Source of the DNA: Trichopria drosophilae
Taxonomy: Eukaryota > Arthropoda > Insecta > Hymenoptera > Diapriidae
Length of the DNA: 64,000 bases
Assembly (NCBI GenBank): GCA_030407085.1
Contig: CM059586.1
Location: 34,025,501-34,089,500 of the forward strand
Reading direction: 5' to 3'
Positions 58,200 through 64,000 of the stretch are shown in pieces. A model generated the notes under the pieces. The model did not search any database. It was given only the letters and a program-made list of their open reading frames with translations, and was not told where the DNA came from. How positions within the stretch are numbered: position 1 is the stretch's first letter; each line of letters opens with the position of its first letter. The translations under genes and the position numbers were made by a program.

Positions 58200-59915
58200 C
58201 TATTTTCCACAGTTGGAAAGTTTTTTTATGACGAAATTTTCATCCGCAGAAAATATTTTACATATAATGTGTTTATTTTCTGCAGGTAGAAAACAATGAT
58301 ATTTTCGTGTATTCTTAATTGTTATTACATTGCGAAATCGTGCTTGCAATAATTTCTCATGTCTTTCATGTTCTTCATTTGTACAAAAATCGAAACTTAT
58401 TTTTTTAAAAAAACTTTCTGCCCACTCAAAAAGACTTCGTGTTGGTAAGTATATGATTTCCAAGAACGCGTTGTAAGCTAGCTTTTCTAGCGTTTCGCTA
58501 TACCGAACCACCAATCCCATCGGAAGGTCCTTTGCCATGAGAGGTGGCGAAAAAGTGGCATTCCACTTTAATTTTGAATTCATTTTCATGATGGAGTAGG
58601 TTTACAAAATTAAATTTATTTTTGTATTGGGACCCAGCCCCATCTGAAAAATAAATTAGTTTTTTGACATGTTCATCACCATGAAATTTTTTTTTGGTTT
58701 AGTGTTAAATAAATGGACCGCGACATTATTATGTTGCATACATTCAGATATAACAACGTAATTGTGATGTTTTATTTTACCATCTTTTTTGTAGTATACG
58801 ACATATGTATGCAAAGTTGCTCATTTATTAGCTCAATACTGAGCTTGAATTGCGTCTTGTACCTGAAATGTGTAATTTTCGGAAAAATCTAGACTGACAA
58901 CAAATTCACCATCAGATAAATTTTCTTTTAACTTTTCGAAATAACTACTATCCGACTTTGTTATGAAATCATGTATTACAAGAGAAAATAAGTCATTTGT
59001 AAAATTTTTTATAAATATGTCAGCCAATTCAATAACTTCTTCCAGTTCACAACTAATAACAATAAATAGTTATGCATATTACTTTTAAAAAATGAAAAAA
59101 ACATTAGAAAAATTTAGAAAGGTACATATATTTCGTTACTTGTTGGTTGTAATCCACTGATTAAATTTTAATTCCAATATTTCGTTGTCTGTAAATAACG
59201 ATTTTAATTCCCTTGAAATCTGCATTATCCCATGACATTCCTTACATTCTAAGAGAAAACACGACGAATCTGAATCCTCGCATACAAAACGTTTTATAAA
59301 GTCATGATAGGTACTTCTAAAGGCAACATTTTTTCGAATTATAGCTTTTTCGATTGCATATACTTTAAATTTAAAATTGTGATGAATTTTACAGACGCGC
59401 ACATTATAGTCTTAATTTTTTGAATTTGGAAAATGAAATTTTTTCGTCACGAAATTTTTTCTTGTATAAATTGTACAGGTCACGACTACAATGCAGCCGT
59501 AATTTTTTCTGAATTTTATGACGAATTCCGTTTTCTTTTATTGCCACACAATCTTTAATTCCAGGCATTACACGGCAAACTTCGTCTAATAGATCGATGA
59601 ATAAAAGTCTTTAATGTTTTTAACAATTGTCTCTGAAAGTAATCGCCCTTACTTTTTTAAAGGTCGAGATCCATATCCAAAATGGATCAATGAATTCATG
59701 CTAATTGCAACGTCTTTCTCCGGCACTGATATATGTAACTTGTTTTCAGATTTTTTGTTTACAGCTCGTTTGCACGAATCAGAAACAAATTGTCCAATTA
59801 ATTTTTTAAACTTAGAATTCAAGTTTTCAGTCACTACAAATTAACACATTCTTGTAAACCCAGTTATGTTTTACTTTTTGAAGAGGATTAACACAAAGAT
59901 TCGATTTCAGCATCT
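58200..59915 (-). pseudogene. Decayed gene of the TIR transposon (DFSENY / SDGA / SHGKGP-type protein)
   Basis: Minus-strand frames, in order: CKRAVNKK region (59834-59649), VCKIHHNFKFK with CKECHG (59402-59136) and VVSLDFSENYTFQVQDAIQAQ (about 58890). A broken stretch near 58640 matches the SDGAGxxYKN position, and a frame-shifted copy of the FFATSHGKGPxDGxGG block lies near 58560-58510. The end reads SLFEWAESFF and KYHCFLPAENK. I recall this motif order from uncharacterised proteins common in arthropod genomes; aspartates in the first two blocks suggest a DDE-type transposase (inference). At least five frame breaks or stops are present. Confidence 0.55.
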
Positions 59916-60404
59916 AGTAAATTAGTGATTATTTAAAACGAAGGTTGCAAAGAAAAGGAAATAAAATAACTAATTATACTTAAATTTTTCGAAAAAATTG
60001 ACATTCATCTTAGAAAACCGAAAGCTGTTAAAGAAATGCACCGCTGTTTTAGAAATTACGGAAAATGTGCAGCCAAATGAACTTTTGATAGAACTAATTT
60101 AACGAGGTAATTTAATAAATTACAAGTTGAAACATGTTCGAAGCGTCTAGCGTGGCAATCGCGGTTCCGCAAACTTGTCCCAGCGGAAGACAAAAATAAA
60201 AATATTTCGTTAAAATGCGAGCCCAAATATTCTTTTCTTTAAAATAATTTTTAATAATATGTAAAATAAGATGTCATAAAGAAAACCAACCAATTATTGT
60301 AAAATGTTTTCTGCGGATAAAAACTAGGACTTAAAAAACTTTACAACTGTGGAAAATAGAACACCGACAAAACAGAGAAAGTAAAATGAATTTAAAATGT
60401 ATTA

Positions 60405-60592
60405 AATAGTATATTACTTAACGATGGAGGTAAAATAAAGAATGTCTCAGGCTGCGTGTAATTTTTACCCGAGGTGAAGCCGAGGGTGAAAAACATGTAG
60501 TCTGAGGCATTCTTTTTTACTTCCCGAGGGAAGTATACGATTTTTCTTCATAACAGGGAGGAAAAGAAGAATGCTGCTTTCGTCCCAGTGTG
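60405..60592. repeat. Insertion in the right transposon arm: palindrome with GAATGTCTCAG/CTGAGGCATTC
   Basis: The left arm goes from AAAATACATTTTT directly to ACACATTTTATATTCAC (about 58148-58175), while the right arm holds about 180 extra bases here. They form a dyad (AAAGAATGTCTCAG at about 60436 against CTGAGGCATTCTTTTTTAC at about 60503) around ACCCGAGGTGAAGCCGAGGG. The edge word ATCGTATAC recalls the terminal motif of the other word loci. Confidence 0.6.
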
Positions 60593-61454
60593 ATGAAAAA
60601 TGTATTTTTATAAATACTAATAAAAATGATGGTTGAAATTGACCAGAATGTTCACTGAGAACACTACCGGTGTAGCGCGCCGAGGCCATACTGCAGCGCG
60701 AGACAAAAATTACTATATTTTGTTATTAAAATGCGGGCCCAAAAAATTTTTTTTTCGTATAATGTTAGATAATATGCAGAATAAGCTGCCATAAAGATAA
60801 TTTAATTATCTCGTCGAGAACATGCTTAACTTTTCATTTGTTTATAAAAATGTTTGATTATTTAAACAAATTACTTGATAAATTAAAACCACTTTATGGT
60901 TTTTGGAAAACATTTGGATTTAAGTAAATACATGAATTTTTATAAAATTCTATCAATTAATTTTTTTATAATTAATTTTTTTCACAAAAGGTGTTGATAA
61001 CTTTAATTGTTAATAACTTTTCATACAGGAATTTTTTACAAATAATATTTATGGGTATTGTTTACATCACTATTTACTACTAAAATATGAAGTTCGATTA
61101 AAATTGGAATAATCTTCAAAAATCGTTGGCCCACTTCAGGAAGCCTTATCCCCTATTAGTATTAATTATGACATGTATTGACATTAAACTGCGAAGTAGA
61201 ATAAAAATAAATTCGACAGTTTGTTGCCGATCCGTTCGGATCGCATCGAACTCTCACATCGGTCGCGTTCGTCGGGCTCTCCTCTGCGGATGGGAGAATC
61301 GTGAAGCAGCGACATGGTTCTGAATCCTGTCGCTGCGCCTCTAATTACGAGGCGCTGCACCTCTACCCCGATTACTAGAGGGACTCTAACCCCGACCACA
61401 ACTCTGCGCCGCGACGCGCTCTCCTGGCGCTGCGATAGGAAATTTCTCTGAGTG

Positions 61455-61661
61455 TAGTTGAAAATCAGTTTATTAAGGGTTTAATTAAAATTTTGATTTA
61501 TGTCAAGATTAAATAATGTTGAAAAAAAATTGTTTATGGCAAACTTCCAGGTAATTCATTATCAAGAATGATGAATTTTTATAAAAAAGTCATAGCATAC
61601 GCTTTTTTTTCCCGGTTGTGTTTAGAATGACTATAATAATAATTCATACTGATTCGTAGTA
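61455..61661. other. Spacer between transposon and pogo-like end
   Basis: About 200 bp of AT-rich DNA with no feature seen. Confidence 0.4.
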
Positions 61662-61980
61662 CAGTAGAACCCCGCTGGATTGGCATTTCTCGGAATCCCT
61701 TTCCCCTCTCTACGTCGCCTCAGGGGCGTGTCTAGTTAGACATACGCATCGGTTTGGAGTTACAATAGGAAGCAGAGAGATTGTGATTGGTCATGAACGT
61801 CACATGGTTACGGCGCCGTAGCAGGCGCATCGCAAACATTGCCTTATTTTCATTCAAGACAATTTTGACGAAGCGTCGACCACGGAAAAACGATTCTCGG
61901 TGTCGATGTCGGTAGCAGTCCCAAATTCGTACCTTCGCCCAGCAAGGTTTCCCGAATTATCCGCAATGGAAATAATCAGA
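61662..61980. mobile_element. Possible pogo/Tigger-like element end
   Basis: TA followed by CAGTAGAACCCCGCTGGATT at 61660-61681 resembles the known pogo-family terminus (TA target, CAGTnGAACC start). No opposite end or transposase was found; the sequence to 61980 is GC-richer than its surroundings. Short-motif evidence only. Confidence 0.35.
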
Positions 61981-61984
61981 AAAA

Positions 61985-62075
61985 GTTGCCGGACGGGGAT
62001 TCGAACTTACGACCTTACAAGGAACGTTCAGTTTACGAGGCGAGCATGCTAACCACTTAAACATCGCGTTCCCTC
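61985..62075 (-). mobile_element. tRNA-derived SINE or tRNA pseudogene
   Basis: The minus strand holds an A box (TGGTTAGCATGC, 62055-62044) and a B box (GTTCGAATCCC, 62007-61997) at tRNA-like spacing, after GGGAACGCGATG. A TTTTT run follows near 61985. The acceptor and T stems do not pair, so it is not a functional tRNA. It abuts the truncated duplicate block that starts at 62080. Confidence 0.6.
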
Positions 62076-62078
62076 AAG

Positions 62079-64000
62079 GATGTACATATATAACGTGCAT
62101 TGTCATAATGATTCTAATAGCACATTCTATTGGATGCTAGAACATACCGCAAAGAAATCAGCTAATTCCGTCGTATCACTATTACTCCACTTTTTGAAAG
62201 GTTATCTAAAAAAAAAATAATAATGTAAAAAATGTTATTTTGTTTTCTGACGCCTGTGGGGGACAAAATAAAAATCATTTAGTAGTTAAATTTTGTTCAT
62301 GGCTCGCTAAATCGTACAATATCACAGTAAAGCATATTTTTCCCGTGCGCGGACATTCCTACAACCAGTGGGATCGTAATTTTGGGTGCTATGGAAAAAA
62401 CAAAAAACGTCAAGAAAATGTGTTTACTGTAGATACTTATTTAGAAATGCTTGAAGCTTGTCGCGAAAACCCATCACCTTTCAACGTAATTGAAGGATCA
62501 AGTTTGATAAATGACTGGGATTCGTTTTTGCAAATGTATAACAAACGCGTACCCTATGCTAAAAACATAAAGTTTTCTATTCAGAAGTATGTTTGTCTCT
62601 CGTATTTAAATGACGGTACAATCGTAAGTTTCCAAGAATATTCTGAACAAGAAAGTGATTCTTTTACATCCATTAACTGCCTTTCTTCAAAAAACTTCGT
62701 AAAGCGACAAGAAAACTAAAAATCATTGCAATGCCAGGCATGAAAAATGAAAAAGTGGAAGACCTGAAAGCTTTAATGAAGTTTGTACTTCATTTTGCAC
62801 AAAAATGGTACGATGATAACGTCTTTTCAAAAGTAGGTTCAGGATTTATTCAAGATGCTGATTGTATGTAAACGTTGAGCAATAAAAATTCCATATATTA
62901 TGAATATGTTCTTTTTCCCCAATTAATAATAAACTACTTAAATAATACGATATAAAACAATTGTACTTACTTTTCCTACTACCTATTCCTATGAAATTTA
63001 CTTAGATTAAATTAGTTTAAGATAATAATTTAAAGCAGCAAGACCTATCGTCGTTAAATCTTCGGAAAAATATCTTCACTTCGTTTAATAATCGTAAAAA
63101 GAACCTAACTGGATATTCATAAAAAGAAGCTATCTTTGCTAAATATTCATATAAAGGGACTAATCCAGTTATGTTTTAATCTCACTATGATAATATTTTT
63201 AGACGAATATTATTATTAGAACATGCAAGTGCATATTTTGATAACAATATTACTAGCAGACAATATTCACAAAAAAACACTTATACGCGCAGTTGTTCGC
63301 ATAAGGATACATACAGATATATACAGATATATGGATAGATTTATGCTTCATAATGAACAAACTATAATTTTCAATCGATATCTACAACGTAAGGAAACTT
63401 TCTCCAATTAAATGACACTGATTTTTTGAATAACGGCCTAACTCCATATTTTTTATTGTCGATAAAAGTTTTATTAGCGCTTACATCTGAAAAACCCTTT
63501 TATGGACTGTTGGAAATGTTTATCCTGCAAGCTGTCAGTGATTGGGAACACTTTTATTAAGTCCTATAAACAATTAAACAATTATTTTTATTTTTCTCGA
63601 AATCGTCATTTTTTACTTAGGCCGTTTTTCCACGCAGCCCCTCAATTCGAAAGGAGAGTAATCGATGGGAAATCAAGCTGCACATTTTGGAATCTCAAAT
63701 TTTCATAAATTTTAAATACCTAACAAAATAATAGAAACAAGGTTATAAAAGACATACTTTACTTAAGCACGACAGAAATATAATCTTTAACGTCTATAGT
63801 GATGATAGATGTATCAAACAATGAAAAACTGAAGTATTTTATTTATGTTGTAGGACTCGCTAAATAATATTCATGTAATTATGTGAATAGTATGTACATT
63901 TTTTTCTACAATTTTTGAAATGCATTTATTGCTGTTGTGCAACCTTTTAAACAATCCAGAGATATCCAACAGAAATCGCTGTAATGTTGTATTTGTAATA
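62079..64000 (+). repeat. Duplicated block, right copy (runs off window)
   Basis: Matches 48226-50102 in the same orientation. Its left end is abrupt at GATGTACA, next to the tRNA-like sequence, and lacks the first two thirds of the gene seen in copy 1. Mismatches are sparse. Confidence 0.85.
62080..62871 (+). pseudogene. DUF7869-like putative DDE transposase gene, copy 2 (5'-truncated)
   Basis: Starts inside the gene at YNVHCHNDSN-like codons, with a frame break near 62215. It then gives an ORF (62240-62719) with SDACGGQNKNH and the motif missing in copy 1, PVRGHSYNQWDRNFG, followed by ENPSPFNVIEGS. The same frameshift as in copy 1 ends the ORF at 62719; the next frame continues KKLRKATRKLK to a stop at 62871. 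Confidence 0.6.

Larger units (their letters stand above)
53084..61454. mobile_element. Large TIR DNA transposon interrupted by a LINE
   Basis: The left arm (53084-53790, continued at 57731-58265) is inverted at about 60310-61454. The outer tips are CACTC-GAGAAATTTCC and its complement. Further paired words are CCTATCGCAGCGCCAGGAGA, GGATCGGCAACAAACTGTCG, GGAAGCC/GTGGGCCAACGAT, GGGCCCGCATTTTAATAACA and GTTCTATTTTCCACAGTTG. Without the inserted LINE the element is about 4.4 kb, with arms near 0.9-1.1 kb. It encloses one decayed minus-strand gene (58200-59915). No clear target duplication was found at the tips, so the superfamily is open. Confidence 0.75.

Noticed and set aside
61985..62075. Functional tRNA gene
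   Set aside because: A and B boxes are present, but the acceptor and T stems do not pair.

Overview
The window is eukaryotic, AT-rich and intron-rich, and its content suggests an insect. The evidence is GT-AG introns, an RNA polymerase I gene split into many exons, I-clade and CR1/Jockey-like LINEs, Penelope-like and Bel/Pao-like remnants, and piggyBac-type TTAA MITEs. A hymenopteran is a guess from the repeat style only; nothing here fixes the order. No prokaryotic operon, CRISPR array or rRNA was seen.

Host genes lie on the minus strand of the left two thirds. (1) The second-largest subunit of RNA polymerase I has twelve exons between 14590 and 1156 and runs off the left edge. All exon phases join into about 860 continuous codons. 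(2) Two tandem paralogues follow: VWC-A (exons between 28715 and 18369, 318 aa) and VWC-B (exons between 41756 and 29096, 312 aa). Each encodes a secreted cysteine-rich protein with von Willebrand C-type modules. Their seven exons have the same phases, and six of the seven have identical lengths. They also share promoter blocks. (3) An unrecognised 118-codon ORF (52862-52506, minus) sits behind a TATA box at about 53.07 kb.

Introns and intergenic DNA are full of mobile DNA. Intron 2 of the polymerase gene holds a CR1/Jockey-like LINE tail split by a TTAA-flanked piggyBac-like MITE, plus a 1.55 kb terminal-inverted-repeat (TIR) element. VWC-B intron 5 contains a near full-length I-clade LINE (about 29463-34770) with a poly(A) tail and a clear target-site duplication. 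It lies about 30 bp from the splice acceptor. VWC-B intron 4 carries a second piggyBac-like MITE. Element 16190-17275 is almost wholly palindromic.

The right third (42-64 kb) is a repeat island. It holds a Penelope-like remnant, a 2 kb long inverted repeat (45.5-47.5 kb) and two copies of a broken DUF7869-like gene (47.5-49.0 and 62.1-62.9 kb, inside a duplicated block of at least 1.9 kb). It also holds an array of 17-bp words around an 80-bp minisatellite (50.6-51.8 kb) and a large TIR transposon (53084-61454) with a decayed DDE-like gene. A CR1-like LINE has inserted in one arm of that transposon, and a different palindromic insertion lies in each arm.

The most unusual signal is a set of short palindromic loci (about 21.2, 42.3, 46.5 and 53.4 kb). 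They share a terminal motif close to TTCGTATCAAGGGCGT followed by a word that differs at each locus and is repeated in both orientations. The two arms of the large transposon act as filled and empty sites, which supports at least one of these loci being insertional. All functional calls rest on recognising motifs by eye; no database search was run.
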